A stretch of DNA of 64,000 nt from assembly GCF_040833955.1 (NCBI RefSeq), contig NZ_CP162133.1:3293501-3357500 (forward strand), written 5' to 3'. This stretch comes from Leptospira sp. WS60.C2 (lineage in GTDB: Bacteria; Spirochaetota; Leptospiria; Leptospirales; Leptospiraceae). The number at the start of each line of letters is the position of its first letter. Within the stretch, counting starts at the first letter, position 1. The position numbers were made by a program, and so were the translations under genes. A model generated the notes under the pieces. That model made no database searches and was not told the origin of the DNA. It saw only the letters and a list, made by a program, of their open reading frames with translations. Of the stretch, positions 35,089-44,792 are shown one piece after another.

Positions 35089-37615
35089 TGGAGTCACCGA
35101 TACGAGTTTGTTCTTCTGTATAATTAAAGTATCGTGAAGACAACGCATCTGACAATTGCCTCAAATACCCATGTAATTCCTCTAGCCAAACAGAAACTGC
35201 CTCCAATGGAGTTTCAGACTCGAAGAATAAACCTACATCTTTCATTTTAAAATGAGTATACAATTGAAGAGCTGCCCTGTCTTCCGAGTAGACAACTTTT
35301 TTATCTTTACCAGGTAAAAAGGATAAGTCTAAATTGATTTGCTCTAGTTGATATGCCAAAGACCTTGGATTTGTAGTATCAAAAAGTAAAATATCTAATA
35401 CAGATTCCTGGTCGATTTTTCCTGAATATCTTCTGTTATAAGTCAACCGTATGTCACTGATTCGTAAAAAAGTCTCAAAGGAAGATTTGTCTTCAAAACT
35501 TTTCCATTGGATCATACCTTGTAACATCAAAATCATATTAATAGAACGCTCAATCCTTCGCCCTAAGTTTAGGAAATACCAACCGGCTTCACGACTCATG
35601 TTTTCAAATGACAAACCAGTGAGTGAAGACAGATTGAGGATTATCTTTTGAAGGAAATCGATGATTTGATCGTACGATTCAATAGGATCACTTGATTGGT
35701 CTTCCAAATGAAGAAGAATTTTTTTCATATCGTCTGAGAGTCGATCTCGAACAGATTTCGAAGCAACGACCAAACTTTTCAAATGAAAGCCCAAACTACC
35801 AATTATATTTTTATCAACAGTGAGGCGTTGTAACTCTGGAAATGGATTTGAAAAAAGTTCACTTGCATCATCTCCCAAAAATCCAGGATAACTATTCGTG
35901 ACGTGTGTCACCAGTTTTAAGATATTTTCCAATGATTCCTTTTCATATCCATCTTCCACTTGAAGGATCTTATAAACTGCCTCTCGGATCACTCTTGTTT
36001 GATTCTCGGAGCGCTCTAGATAACGTGCTAACCAAAATAAATTATCCGCAACTCTGCTTGGAACACCTGAACTTTTGCGAGAAATGAGTATTTGATCTGA
36101 TTTTGGTACAAGTAACGATTCTTCTTTTTGTGTTTCAGTAGACAACACCCATAAATCTTTACTCCAAGCACCTCGTTGACTGGTAATAAAAAATTCATCA
36201 AGGGATGGAGATACCCTTACTAGGCCTCCCGCCATAGTTTGATAACCAGATCCAGAGGAAGAAACAAAAGTTCTCATAATCGCTCTACCAGGTCGAAATC
36301 CATTTTCACCTAACACTGGTACAGTCGCGGACTCTATCATTTCTTGCGCAATAAATCGTTTTGGATCTTGTTGTAATTTTTCTAAAAATATGTCCTTTCT
36401 TTGTCCACTTAGCTCTACAAATGTAACAGGTGTTTCCTCATCTGTTCGCGAGACAGTTTTAAATACATATTTTTCTGGATTTTGTAAAACATATTGGAAT
36501 TGGTCTTTGTTACCCAACCAATAGGTTGGTGCCATTGGCAAAAGTAAATCCTCGCCTAAATAAAATCGACACAACTCAGAATAAAATGGAAGAAGAGCAC
36601 GATTTTCTAAAAATCCAGATCCAATGGGATTGGCTATTTTTACATTTCCAGACCGAACCGATTCCAAGAGACCTGGGACACCCAACAGAGAATCTCCCCT
36701 GAGTTCCAAAGGATCCATAAAGTCATCATCAACCCTTCTTAAGATCAAATCGACTTGTTGTAATCCTTCCACCGTTTTCATGTACACTTTGTTCTTACGA
36801 ACGGTTAGATCTTCTCCTTGAACAAGTGTATATCCCAAGTATCCCGCAAGATAAGCGTGCTCAAAATAGGTTTCATTGGAAGGACCAGGAGTTAATAATA
36901 CAATTACAGGTTCTCTACCACTAACACCCGATAGCTGAGTTAATGATTTTCTCAGTGACCGAAAGTATACAGCAACTCGATGAACCATTGCATCTCGATA
37001 CATACTAGGGAAAATACGCGAAAGAACGATTCTATTTTCTAATGAATATCCAGATCCAGATGGTGCTTGGACTCTATCATTTAGCACATAAAAATTTCCA
37101 TCTGCCGCGCGAATCAAATCACAGACATAAAATAGTAGAGCTGGATTCTTTGCTAAAAAATGATTCGATTCATACATGCCATCACAAGCACGCAAAAAAG
37201 AAGTTTCATTAAATAAAATTTCTGGTGGAATTTTTTTCTCGTATAACAGTCGTCTCTTGGAATAGACATCTCTGATTAAGGCATCCAAAAGATCTGCCCT
37301 TTGATTGAGACCCCTTTCTAATATTCTCCATTCTTCACTTTCCATTACCAAGGGAAACAAATCCAGTTCCCAAGGTCTTTCTTTGGCTTCCCTTTGGTCA
37401 GATTGGTAAAGGTTATACGTAACCCCGTTCTCACGTAAAATACGATCTGTATCTCGACGCCGATTGATTAACTCAGCAGGACCAAGTTCTTGGAAAGACT
37501 TAACCAAAAACTTGTATTTATTACGGATCTGACCATCGGAATCATACAACTCATCGTAAACACCAGGAATGGTTTTATAACTTTCAATTAGATGATACGG
37601 ATCTTTTGTCATCAT
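35081..37615 (-). CDS. Fused circularly permuted ATP-grasp / alpha-E protein (operon gene 4)
   Basis: 844 aa. Residues ~1-510 are a CP type-2 ATP-grasp domain (GVTYNLYQ, WELDLFPLVME, then YFEHAYLAGYLGYTLVQGEDL and DLILRRVDDDFMDPLELR) aligned along its length with the 474-aa gene 1 product. Residues ~525-840 are an alpha-E domain (SRVADNLFWLARYLERSENQTRV, matching SRVAESVFWMNRYIERAEN of gene 2). The glycine-rich ATP loop seen in gene 1 is replaced by KTVSRTDEETPVTF, so the ligase half may be inactive or altered. The start ATG directly follows the TAA of gene 3. Confidence 0.92.
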   Translation of the reverse strand: MMTKDPYHLIESYKTIPGVYDELYDSDGQIRNKYKFLVKSFQELGPAELINRRRDTDRILRENGVTYNLYQSDQREAKERPWELDLFPLVMESEEWRILERGLNQRADLLDALIRDVYSKRRLLYEKKIPPEILFNETSFLRACDGMYESNHFLAKNPALLFYVCDLIRAADGNFYVLNDRVQAPSGSGYSLENRIVLSRIFPSMYRDAMVHRVAVYFRSLRKSLTQLSGVSGREPVIVLLTPGPSNETYFEHAYLAGYLGYTLVQGEDLTVRKNKVYMKTVEGLQQVDLILRRVDDDFMDPLELRGDSLLGVPGLLESVRSGNVKIANPIGSGFLENRALLPFYSELCRFYLGEDLLLPMAPTYWLGNKDQFQYVLQNPEKYVFKTVSRTDEETPVTFVELSGQRKDIFLEKLQQDPKRFIAQEMIESATVPVLGENGFRPGRAIMRTFVSSSGSGYQTMAGGLVRVSPSLDEFFITSQRGAWSKDLWVLSTETQKEESLLVPKSDQILISRKSSGVPSRVADNLFWLARYLERSENQTRVIREAVYKILQVEDGYEKESLENILKLVTHVTNSYPGFLGDDASELFSNPFPELQRLTVDKNIIGSLGFHLKSLVVASKSVRDRLSDDMKKILLHLEDQSSDPIESYDQIIDFLQKIILNLSSLTGLSFENMSREAGWYFLNLGRRIERSINMILMLQGMIQWKSFEDKSSFETFLRISDIRLTYNRRYSGKIDQESVLDILLFDTTNPRSLAYQLEQINLDLSFLPGKDKKVVYSEDRAALQLYTHFKMKDVGLFFESETPLEAVSVWLEELHGYLRQLSDALSSRYFNYTEEQTRIGDSNG

Positions 37616-40600
37616 TTACTTAGAAGTAACCATTCTCAAGTCAAGCGTACACGGAAAGGCTTTATTTTCCAATCGAATCGGAGGAAGACTCTTTCCTATT
37701 TTATGGCCATGGGTCCAAAAACGAGAAATCCTCCTAGATTCTGCTTCATATCCATTGATTGGTATCGTTTGGTATGACAATCCTCCCGGATGAGAAACAT
37801 GGTATGTGCATCCACCAAGTGATCGATGATTCCAAGTATCGTACACATCAAAGATTAATGATTGTTGAGCAGGTAACTGTGGATGAAGAGTGAAGACAGG
37901 ATTCCATGCTTTAAAACGAACACCAGCAACATATTCGCTTTGGATTGATGTTGGTTGCAGTGGAACTTCATATCCATTACAACTCAATTTGTAACGATCA
38001 GGATGAAATCCTTTAATTTTGACTTGTATTCTCTCCGTTGCTGAATCGACACCTCTAGATGTACCTAACGATGTGTTTTCCTCACCTAACACATTCCAGG
38101 GTTCTAAAGCCATACGAAGTTCAATCTCCATTCCATCAAGATAACAGATTCCATAGATTGGAAATCGAAACTCAAAAAATGGATCAAAATCTTTAGATAA
38201 AAAAGGGAATCCTTGGTTTTGTAAATCTATGATTACTTCTTTGAAATCTCGATATACAAAATAGGGTAACATAAAGCGATCATGTAGCTCTGTATTCCAA
38301 TTGATTGGATTTCCATAATAAGGTTCTTCCCAAAACTTACAAATGATCGCCATCATAAAAGCTTGTTGCACGACGCTCATTTGATAATGAGGAGGCATCT
38401 CAAATGCTCTCATCTCAATGAGTCCAAGCCTTCCCGTTGGAGAACCTGGATCAAATAACTTATCGATTGAGATTTCAGTGCGGTGAGTGTTGCCTGTGAC
38501 ATCTATCAAAATATTACGCAACAATCGATCAAGTAACCAAGGCGGAGTAGTCCTAACGGAATCAATTTGTTGGAATGCAATTTTTAATTCATGCAAAGAA
38601 TCATTTCTTGCTTCATCAATTCTTGGTGATTGTGATGTAGGTCCGATGAACATCCCTGAAAACAAATAGGAAAGTCCTGGATGATTTTGCCAATATGCAA
38701 CTAAACTACGTAGTAATGAAGGTTTACGTAAAAAAGGACTGTCATGAACCGTCTCTCCACCTAACGTAATATGATTCCCACCTCCTGTTCCAGAATGTCT
38801 TCCATCGATCAAAAATTTTTCTGCTGTTAACTTAATTTGGTATGCTTCTTCATATAGTATCTTTGTTTTTTCAACAATCTCTTCAAACTGGCTAGAAGGA
38901 TGAAAATTCACTTCAATCACTCCAGGATCAGGAGTAATTTTAAATCGATTTAACCTTGGATCGTTTGGTGCTTCATAGCCTTCTATCACGATGGGTAGAT
39001 CTGTTTCTAATGCGGCTTGTTCGATCGCATAAATAAGTAATAACCATCCTTCTAATGTCGCGATAGGAGGTAAAAAAACTCGTAAATTTCCGTTCCTTGG
39101 TTCCACACAAAGTGCCGTACGAGTGTGAGTACCTCCAATTGCATAACTAATATTAGCCATTGATAGGGGATATTGACTAAGCTCCTTGGCTTTAGGAAGT
39201 GGGAGCCTTTTCGAAAATGGATCTTCTGGATTTGTGTAATTTGTTTTGCCACCTAAGGATTGTAATGGCAAACGTAACCCGATCGGTGAATCCCCCGGAA
39301 TTAAAAATAATTTCCCTCTTCGAAACTTCCATTCATCAGAAATCCAACTCTTATGAAATGGATCAAAATCCAATGGTAATACATAGCCAACTTCTTTATG
39401 AAGACCTTGGTCCAATACTTTAAGAATTCTTTTTCTTTCCAAAACATCATAAGAATTTAATCCATCTAATAATGATTCAGTTTCTTCTGGTAAGTTCGAT
39501 TCTTGCCAAAGATAATATAGGTTATCTTCATAAGCTGATAAAACCGAACGTGTTGGAATTTTTAAAAACTGAATCAAACTGGAGATAAATTTTCTCGCAT
39601 CATCAGTATTAGCAGATCCTGTATAACGATCATCCGCAAGTAAATGTGGATTAGACCATAAAGGTTCATTATCTTTTCGCCAATAGGAAATCATTGCCCA
39701 TCGAGGAATTGGTTCACCTGGATACCACTTTCCTTGTCCATATTGGAGTAAACCTCCCTTGGCAAAGTGTTTTCCAAGACGTTTGATGAGTTGTTCTGAT
39801 TTTGAGTATTTCTCAAAACCTAAAGCATCAAAATTCCATTCAGGAGCTTCCCTATTTTCAGTTGAAACAAAAGTAGGCTCACCACCAATCGTCAGGCGAA
39901 TGTCATTTTTTTTGATTCGCTTGTTGATTGAATCACCTAACTTGATTATGCGATTCCAATCTTCTTCCAAATATGGCAATGTAACTCGCGGAGTTTCTAA
40001 GATTCGTTCCACGTGCATGGAAAAAGAAAATTCCATTTTGGCTTTTTCAGCAAATCCATAGATGGGGCCCGCTGATTCTGGTTCTGGAGTGGCCGCAAGT
40101 GGTATATGTCCTTCTCCTGTAAAAAGACCTGATGTTGGATCAAGACCAACCCAACCAGCACCAGGCAAATACACTTCTGCCCAAGCGTGAAGGTCGGTAA
40201 AATCAACGTCCGTTCCTGAAGGACCATCCAATGATTTTACATCTGCTTTTAATTGGATGAGGTAACCTGAAACAAATCGTGCAGCAAGTCCTAGATGACG
40301 TAAAATTTGAACAAGCAGATAGGCAGAATCACGACACGAGCCCATTCGTTTCGAGAGAGTGGTTTCAGCCGACTGAACTCCAGGCTCCATTCGAATCACA
40401 TAACCAATGTCATGGTAGAGTTTTGCATTGAGTCCAACGAGAAATTCAACAATCCGTTTTTTCTCTACATTGATAGTTTTGAGATAGGATGATAAAAGTT
40501 TTCCAGGTTTTTTTGGTTTTAAGTAAGGAGTGAGTTCTTTCTTTAAAATTTTATCGTACTCGAATGGATAGTTTTCTGCGTACTCTTCTACAAAAAAATC

Positions 40601-40873
40601 AAATGGATTGATGACTTTTAAATCCGTTACTAAATCAACTGCCACTTGCAAAATATTTGTCTTTTCGGGAAACACCAAACGAGCTAGGTAATTGCCAAAT
40701 GGATCTTGTTGCCAATTTAAGAACTTCTGCTCTGGTAGGATGTTCAATGAATAAGATACTATATGATTCTTTGTATGTGGCGCTGGGCGTAATCGAATCA
40801 CATGAGGTGAAAGAGAAATCGATCTATCGTATTGATACGTTGTGATATGGGTTAATGCAACTCGTATACTCAT
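37616..40873 (-). CDS. Transglutaminase-DUF2126 giant protein (operon gene 3)
   Basis: 1085 aa. The N-terminal 290 residues are transglutaminase_N plus a transglutaminase core with triad C180 (MGSCRDSAYLLVQ), H229 (DLHAWAEVYLP) and D245 (VGLDPTSGL). The remainder (about 300-1085) is DUF2126, with the conserved RLTIGGEPTFVS, HSGTGGGNHITLGG and GLIEMRAFEMPPH stretches; the HSGTGGGNH segment is related to glutamine-synthetase/ATP-grasp-type amidoligase chemistry in published domain analyses. Cytoplasmic. Only 2 nt separate it from gene 2 and none from gene 4. Confidence 0.94.
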   Translation of the reverse strand: MSIRVALTHITTYQYDRSISLSPHVIRLRPAPHTKNHIVSYSLNILPEQKFLNWQQDPFGNYLARLVFPEKTNILQVAVDLVTDLKVINPFDFFVEEYAENYPFEYDKILKKELTPYLKPKKPGKLLSSYLKTINVEKKRIVEFLVGLNAKLYHDIGYVIRMEPGVQSAETTLSKRMGSCRDSAYLLVQILRHLGLAARFVSGYLIQLKADVKSLDGPSGTDVDFTDLHAWAEVYLPGAGWVGLDPTSGLFTGEGHIPLAATPEPESAGPIYGFAEKAKMEFSFSMHVERILETPRVTLPYLEEDWNRIIKLGDSINKRIKKNDIRLTIGGEPTFVSTENREAPEWNFDALGFEKYSKSEQLIKRLGKHFAKGGLLQYGQGKWYPGEPIPRWAMISYWRKDNEPLWSNPHLLADDRYTGSANTDDARKFISSLIQFLKIPTRSVLSAYEDNLYYLWQESNLPEETESLLDGLNSYDVLERKRILKVLDQGLHKEVGYVLPLDFDPFHKSWISDEWKFRRGKLFLIPGDSPIGLRLPLQSLGGKTNYTNPEDPFSKRLPLPKAKELSQYPLSMANISYAIGGTHTRTALCVEPRNGNLRVFLPPIATLEGWLLLIYAIEQAALETDLPIVIEGYEAPNDPRLNRFKITPDPGVIEVNFHPSSQFEEIVEKTKILYEEAYQIKLTAEKFLIDGRHSGTGGGNHITLGGETVHDSPFLRKPSLLRSLVAYWQNHPGLSYLFSGMFIGPTSQSPRIDEARNDSLHELKIAFQQIDSVRTTPPWLLDRLLRNILIDVTGNTHRTEISIDKLFDPGSPTGRLGLIEMRAFEMPPHYQMSVVQQAFMMAIICKFWEEPYYGNPINWNTELHDRFMLPYFVYRDFKEVIIDLQNQGFPFLSKDFDPFFEFRFPIYGICYLDGMEIELRMALEPWNVLGEENTSLGTSRGVDSATERIQVKIKGFHPDRYKLSCNGYEVPLQPTSIQSEYVAGVRFKAWNPVFTLHPQLPAQQSLIFDVYDTWNHRSLGGCTYHVSHPGGLSYQTIPINGYEAESRRISRFWTHGHKIGKSLPPIRLENKAFPCTLDLRMVTSK

Positions 40874-40875
40874 AG

Positions 40876-41844
40876 TTAATTGGTGAAGAATCGCTCTACT
40901 ATCTTTGAGCCGATTTGATTGAGTTCAATTTGAATATCATCTAAATACTCATGTAATCCTTTATCAAAAATTGATTTGATATTTTCGGAACGTAATTTGT
41001 TTAAATATACGGTAGTCGCATCTTGTGCTGAGTTACGAGGCAAACCCTCTTTTAAACCAGAAATCTTTTCCAAAGCTTCCTGCATTTCTTGGATGCAGAA
41101 GATAATCGAACGTGGGAAGGTATCATTAAGGATTAAAAATTCTGCAATGTCCGTTGGATCAATTTTTTTGTACTTACGATTGTACATCTCATGTGCACTA
41201 GCAGATTTTAATAAAGATAACCATTGCAATAAATCCAAGGTTGAACCAACATCGTGGACTGATGGAAGAAGGATAAAGTATTTCATGTCTAAGATACGAG
41301 TGGTTTTGTCAGCTCGTTCTAAAAACCTTCCTAATAAAGAAAAATTCCAAACTTCATCATGGGAAATCGTTGCGTCAGAACATCCGTAAAAACTCTGGCA
41401 ACTTTTTCGAACCGTACTCAGAAAGTCAGACAGTCCCATAGACAAGGTATCTCCATGCTCTCCATTCGTTTCCATATATAGTTTTCGATAGTCTTTCACA
41501 TAAAGATAAAACTCATTTAACACTTCCCACATAGATGTAGAAATATTTTCTCGAATGGTTCTAGCATTTTCTCTAGCCTTCGACAAACACTGAAATATTG
41601 AGTTCGGATTCTCTTCGTCAAAGGTCATAAACCGAATCACATTCACTGGAGATGGTTCTGAATATTTTTTCGCAAATAGTTCATAATCTCCAGTTGTATG
41701 AACCAAAGGTAACCACTGGTTAGGAACTTCTTCATTCAAGTCCAAGGACAATTGATGATTCACATCGATAAAGCGGGAATAGTTCTCCGCTCGTTCGATA
41801 TAACGGTTCATCCAAAAAACAGATTCAGCGACTCGACTTAACAT
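40876..41844 (-). CDS. Alpha-E domain protein (operon gene 2)
   Basis: 322 aa, all-helical, full-length alpha-E domain (MLSRVAESVFWMNRYIERAEN at the start; LLGRFLERADKTTRILDMKYF in the middle). The repeated R..ER.[ED] helices define the family, which occurs almost only with CP ATP-grasp and transglutaminase partners. Biochemical role unknown; an acidic-helix scaffold or enzyme in peptide tagging has been proposed. It starts 9 nt after gene 1. Confidence 0.93.
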   Translation of the reverse strand: MLSRVAESVFWMNRYIERAENYSRFIDVNHQLSLDLNEEVPNQWLPLVHTTGDYELFAKKYSEPSPVNVIRFMTFDEENPNSIFQCLSKARENARTIRENISTSMWEVLNEFYLYVKDYRKLYMETNGEHGDTLSMGLSDFLSTVRKSCQSFYGCSDATISHDEVWNFSLLGRFLERADKTTRILDMKYFILLPSVHDVGSTLDLLQWLSLLKSASAHEMYNRKYKKIDPTDIAEFLILNDTFPRSIIFCIQEMQEALEKISGLKEGLPRNSAQDATTVYLNKLRSENIKSIFDKGLHEYLDDIQIELNQIGSKIVERFFTN

Positions 41845-41853
41845 ACAAACACC

Positions 41854-43278
41854 CTATCCTAGAACCCAGGTGTCTTTTGAACCGCCTCCCTGGGATGAAT
41901 TCACAACCAAAGAACCTTTTCTTAAAGCTACCCTTGTCAAACCACCTGGCATTACATAGATGTCTTTACCGTACAAAATGAACGGTCTTAAATCTACGTG
42001 TCTTGATTCTATTTTGTCTGATATTAAGGTTGGAACAGTGGAGAGATTTAAAACTGGTTGGGCAATATAATTTCTTGGATCTGCTTTGATCAGTTCCTTA
42101 AAGTCTTCTTGTTCTTGTTTGGAAGATTTTGGTCCGATGATCATCCCATATCCACCTGCACCATTCGCTGCTTTCACAACCAAGTTATGTATATTTTCCA
42201 ATACAAACTTTAAATCAGATTCTTCAGAACAGAGGTAAGTTGGAACATTTGGAATGATTGGCTCCTCACCTAAGTAATATTTTATGATTTTGGGAACATA
42301 TGAATATATCACCTTATCATCGGCTACACCAGTACCAGGTGCATTCGCTAACGCAACATTTCCCCTTTTATAGGCTTCAAATATCCCTTTGACTCCAAGT
42401 AAGGAATCCTCACGGAAACTAGAAGGGTCCATAAACGTATCATCAATTCTTCGATAGACTACATCTACTTTACGGAGACCTTTTGTGGTTTTCATATAAA
42501 CCTTGTGATTTTCTACCACAAGATCCGATCCTTCCACCAAATATACTCCCATCTTCTGAGCTAAAAAACTATGTTCGTAATAAGCAGAGTTGTATACACC
42601 AGGTGTCCAAACAGCAATCACAGGATCCTGAACGTCTGTTAGATTTTCTAACATCGAACGTAAGTGGTATGGATAATCATACACTTGTCGGATATTTAAT
42701 TTTTCGAAAAGTTCAGGAAATGTTCGTTTCATCACTTCACGATTTTCCAATACATAGGAAACTCCAGAAGGACATCGTAAGTTATCTTCTAGTACATGGA
42801 ATGCACCCGCACCATCTCGCACAAGGTCAGTCCCTGTAATATGAATCCAAATGTCTTTCGGTGGTTTGAGTCCAATGCATTGTTTAAGATATCCGGTACT
42901 TGATTCAATGATATCCCAAGGAATGATTTTATCCTTTAGAATCTTTTGTTCTCCATAAATATCATTTAAGAATAAATTAAGAGCAAGGATTCTCTGTTTT
43001 AGTCCTTTTTCAATACTGATCCATTCTTCGCTAGGTACGATTCTTGGGATCACATCAAAAGGCATAATTCTTTCTTGTTCTCCACCATCACCATACAGTG
43101 TAAATGTGATACCAAGAGACATTAATGCCCGTTCGGCGGAACTGCTCCGTTTTAATAACTCAATTCCACCCAAACTTTCCATTTTGGATTTCACAAAATC
43201 ATAACTTTTACGTGGAAATCCTTCATTGGAAAACATCTCATCATAGATATTTTTTGCGCTATAGTCTGCGATAAACAT
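41854..43278 (-). CDS. Circularly permuted type-2 ATP-grasp protein (operon gene 1)
   Basis: 474 aa, standalone CP ATP-grasp (formerly DUF404/DUF407). Key features: [40 protein letters not shown], a lysine-plus-glycine loop [14 protein letters not shown] (367-380; K369), [12 protein letters not shown] and the C-terminal [14 protein letters not shown]. These fit an ATP-dependent carboxylate-amine ligase, formally related to glutathionylspermidine synthetase. It is first of the five-gene operon; an AGAGG ribosome-binding site lies 9 nt upstream and a sigma-54 promoter match just before it. Confidence 0.94.
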   Translation of the reverse strand: MFIADYSAKNIYDEMFSNEGFPRKSYDFVKSKMESLGGIELLKRSSSAERALMSLGITFTLYGDGGEQERIMPFDVIPRIVPSEEWISIEKGLKQRILALNLFLNDIYGEQKILKDKIIPWDIIESSTGYLKQCIGLKPPKDIWIHITGTDLVRDGAGAFHVLEDNLRCPSGVSYVLENREVMKRTFPELFEKLNIRQVYDYPYHLRSMLENLTDVQDPVIAVWTPGVYNSAYYEHSFLAQKMGVYLVEGSDLVVENHKVYMKTTKGLRKVDVVYRRIDDTFMDPSSFREDSLLGVKGIFEAYKRGNVALANAPGTGVADDKVIYSYVPKIIKYYLGEEPIIPNVPTYLCSEESDLKFVLENIHNLVVKAANGAGGYGMIIGPKSSKQEQEDFKELIKADPRNYIAQPVLNLSTVPTLISDKIESRHVDLRPFILYGKDIYVMPGGLTRVALRKGSLVVNSSQGGGSKDTWVLG

Positions 43279-43289
43279 GGGTTGGCCTC

Positions 43290-43306
43290 TGCTAACTTAA
43301 TTAGCA
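43290..43306. promoter_or_regulatory. Inverted repeat over the predicted start site
   Basis: TGCTAA-CTTAA-TTAGCA, a perfect 6-bp inverted repeat that overlaps the -12 element and predicted transcription start. Could be an operator or chance in AT-rich DNA. Confidence 0.3.
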
Positions 43307-43318
43307 ATATTTGTACCA
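43303..43318 (-). promoter_or_regulatory. Sigma-54 (-24/-12) promoter match upstream of ATP-grasp operon
   Basis: On the minus strand TGGTAC-AAATA-TTGCT, i.e. GG-N10-GC with only one change (C to T) from the consensus TGGCAC-N5-TTGCW. The predicted start site, about 12 nt past the GC, lies near 43292, 14 nt before the ATG at 43278. Confidence 0.6.
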
Positions 43319-43461
43319 AATGGAAAAACTGTTGGAAAATCAGGACTCTGGCGCCGATCCGACATAAGATGGCATCATAGCGCTGAATCGATGCTGAAAT
43401 TTTAAGCACATGAAAATAGCCAGGGAGGCTTATGTTGAAATATCGAACAGTTTGTCTAAAC

Positions 43462-44205
43462 TTAATCTGAAGAGGGAAGAATTGTCTCGGAAAGTTTCTT
43501 CTTTTTTTGCATTTTGAATCGAAATCCATAGTAGAGAGAGCGAAAAAATTGCGAAAAAGGGAAAAAACGAAGAAAATAATGATTCATCCATTGTTTCCAT
43601 GTTTCTTCCCGGGACTGTTTTGGACGTTGGATGGAACGAAATACCATTTTAGCCAGATGTTTCGGGTCCGTTTCCTTTGGGGAATTTGCCACTACACGGG
43701 AAAATTGAAAATGTTTCCCTACTTGTTTTCGATAGGAATCCCAAAAGTAATCAAACGCAAGTTTGGAAGAACCGTACAACCCATAACCCAAAGTGGGATA
43801 AGCGGAGATACTAGAACTAACAGATATAATATGGAGGCCAACAGAGATTAAATTCGTTAATTTCTGAATCGTAAAGATTGGTGCTAGCAAATTGGTTTGG
43901 AACAAATGTTTGAGTCCAGACCAATTTTCTTTTTCATCTTCTGCATAAGAGAATTGTTCTGAATTGATGACGAATACATCGATCTTATCTAATGTTTCAA
44001 TGGCAGATTCAATCAATCGTTCCATTTGGTCCGGTTTGGATGCATCGATTTTGTATTTTTGTAAATTTGCATGATTGGGGATCTCTTCGGGAGTGCTATC
44101 TCCAACAACTACTAAGGCACCTTCTGAAAGTAAAAGAGACAAAAGTTCTTTTCCTAATGGAGAAGTTCCATTGGTCAAAACAATTTTTTTCGATGCAAGC
44201 TTCAT
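43462..44205 (-). CDS. Short-chain dehydrogenase/reductase family protein
   Basis: 247 aa with a Rossmann N-terminus IVLTNGTSPLGKELL (variant TGxxxGxG), VINSEQ in place of NNAG, catalytic Ser in ISVSSSISAY, and the YxxxK site YGLYGSSKLAFDYF (YGSSK). NAD(P)-dependent oxidoreductase, substrate unknown. It begins 20 nt after the YqgE gene's end and is probably at the end of that transcript. Confidence 0.88.
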   Translation of the reverse strand: MKLASKKIVLTNGTSPLGKELLSLLLSEGALVVVGDSTPEEIPNHANLQKYKIDASKPDQMERLIESAIETLDKIDVFVINSEQFSYAEDEKENWSGLKHLFQTNLLAPIFTIQKLTNLISVGLHIISVSSSISAYPTLGYGLYGSSKLAFDYFWDSYRKQVGKHFQFSRVVANSPKETDPKHLAKMVFRSIQRPKQSREETWKQWMNHYFLRFFPFSQFFRSLYYGFRFKMQKKKKLSETILPSSD

Positions 44206-44225
44206 GACAATTTAGGTTTGTTTCT

Positions 44226-44792
44226 TCAATTGAGAGAAGGGTCTTTTGTGTGGTCTACAAAGTACTTGTAGATTCCACCTTTGCTACGAAGTGCATCTCT
44301 CCAAATCACTTCTGACTCATCTTCACTGAAAATGATAGACTCATCTACCAAATCAGAAACAACCCAAGATAATCGATCAAATTCACTCTCAAGTTGACCA
44401 GAAGACCAACCGGCGTAACCTTGCAAGACTCTAAACTGAATTTGATCGGATGATAGAACCTCTAACATCGTATCAAAACTACGTGCCATATAAATTCCAG
44501 GAATCACTTCCACTCCAGGATCTGCTGTTTGTTTACCATTATGTAAAATCGAAACAAACATATTATCCACAGGACCACCAGCATATACTTGTTTGTTAGA
44601 ATGCACCGTGTCAGGTAGATTTTTAATGAGAGATTCCATCGTTTGGTCAGTAGGTTTGTTCAACACTAAACCAAAAGCTCCGTCATCATCATGGTCCACC
44701 ATAAGGACAACAGATTTATGAAAAAAATCCTGAATCACACTAGAATTGGAAATCAGTAACTTCCCGCGAGTTGAATCAGGATAATCTGTCAT
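44226..44792 (-). CDS. YqgE/AlgH family protein
   Basis: 188 aa. It opens RGKLLISNSSVIQDFFHKSVVLMVDHDDDGAFGLVLNKPT (read in parts), the hallmark of UPF0301/YqgE, and contains VYAGGPVDNM and VLQGYAGWSSGQLESE. Function of the family is unresolved (AlgH was named for alginate regulation). Its ATG overlaps the stop of the Gfo/Idh gene (TAATG), so the two are coupled. Confidence 0.93.
   Translation of the reverse strand: MTDYPDSTRGKLLISNSSVIQDFFHKSVVLMVDHDDDGAFGLVLNKPTDQTMESLIKNLPDTVHSNKQVYAGGPVDNMFVSILHNGKQTADPGVEVIPGIYMARSFDTMLEVLSSDQIQFRVLQGYAGWSSGQLESEFDRLSWVVSDLVDESIIFSEDESEVIWRDALRSKGGIYKYFVDHTKDPSLN

Noticed and set aside
41854..43278. Glutathionylspermidine synthase
   Set aside because: Same distant fold, but gene order with alpha-E and transglutaminase, and the CP type-2 motifs, place it in the uncharacterised ATP-grasp family; no amidase domain.
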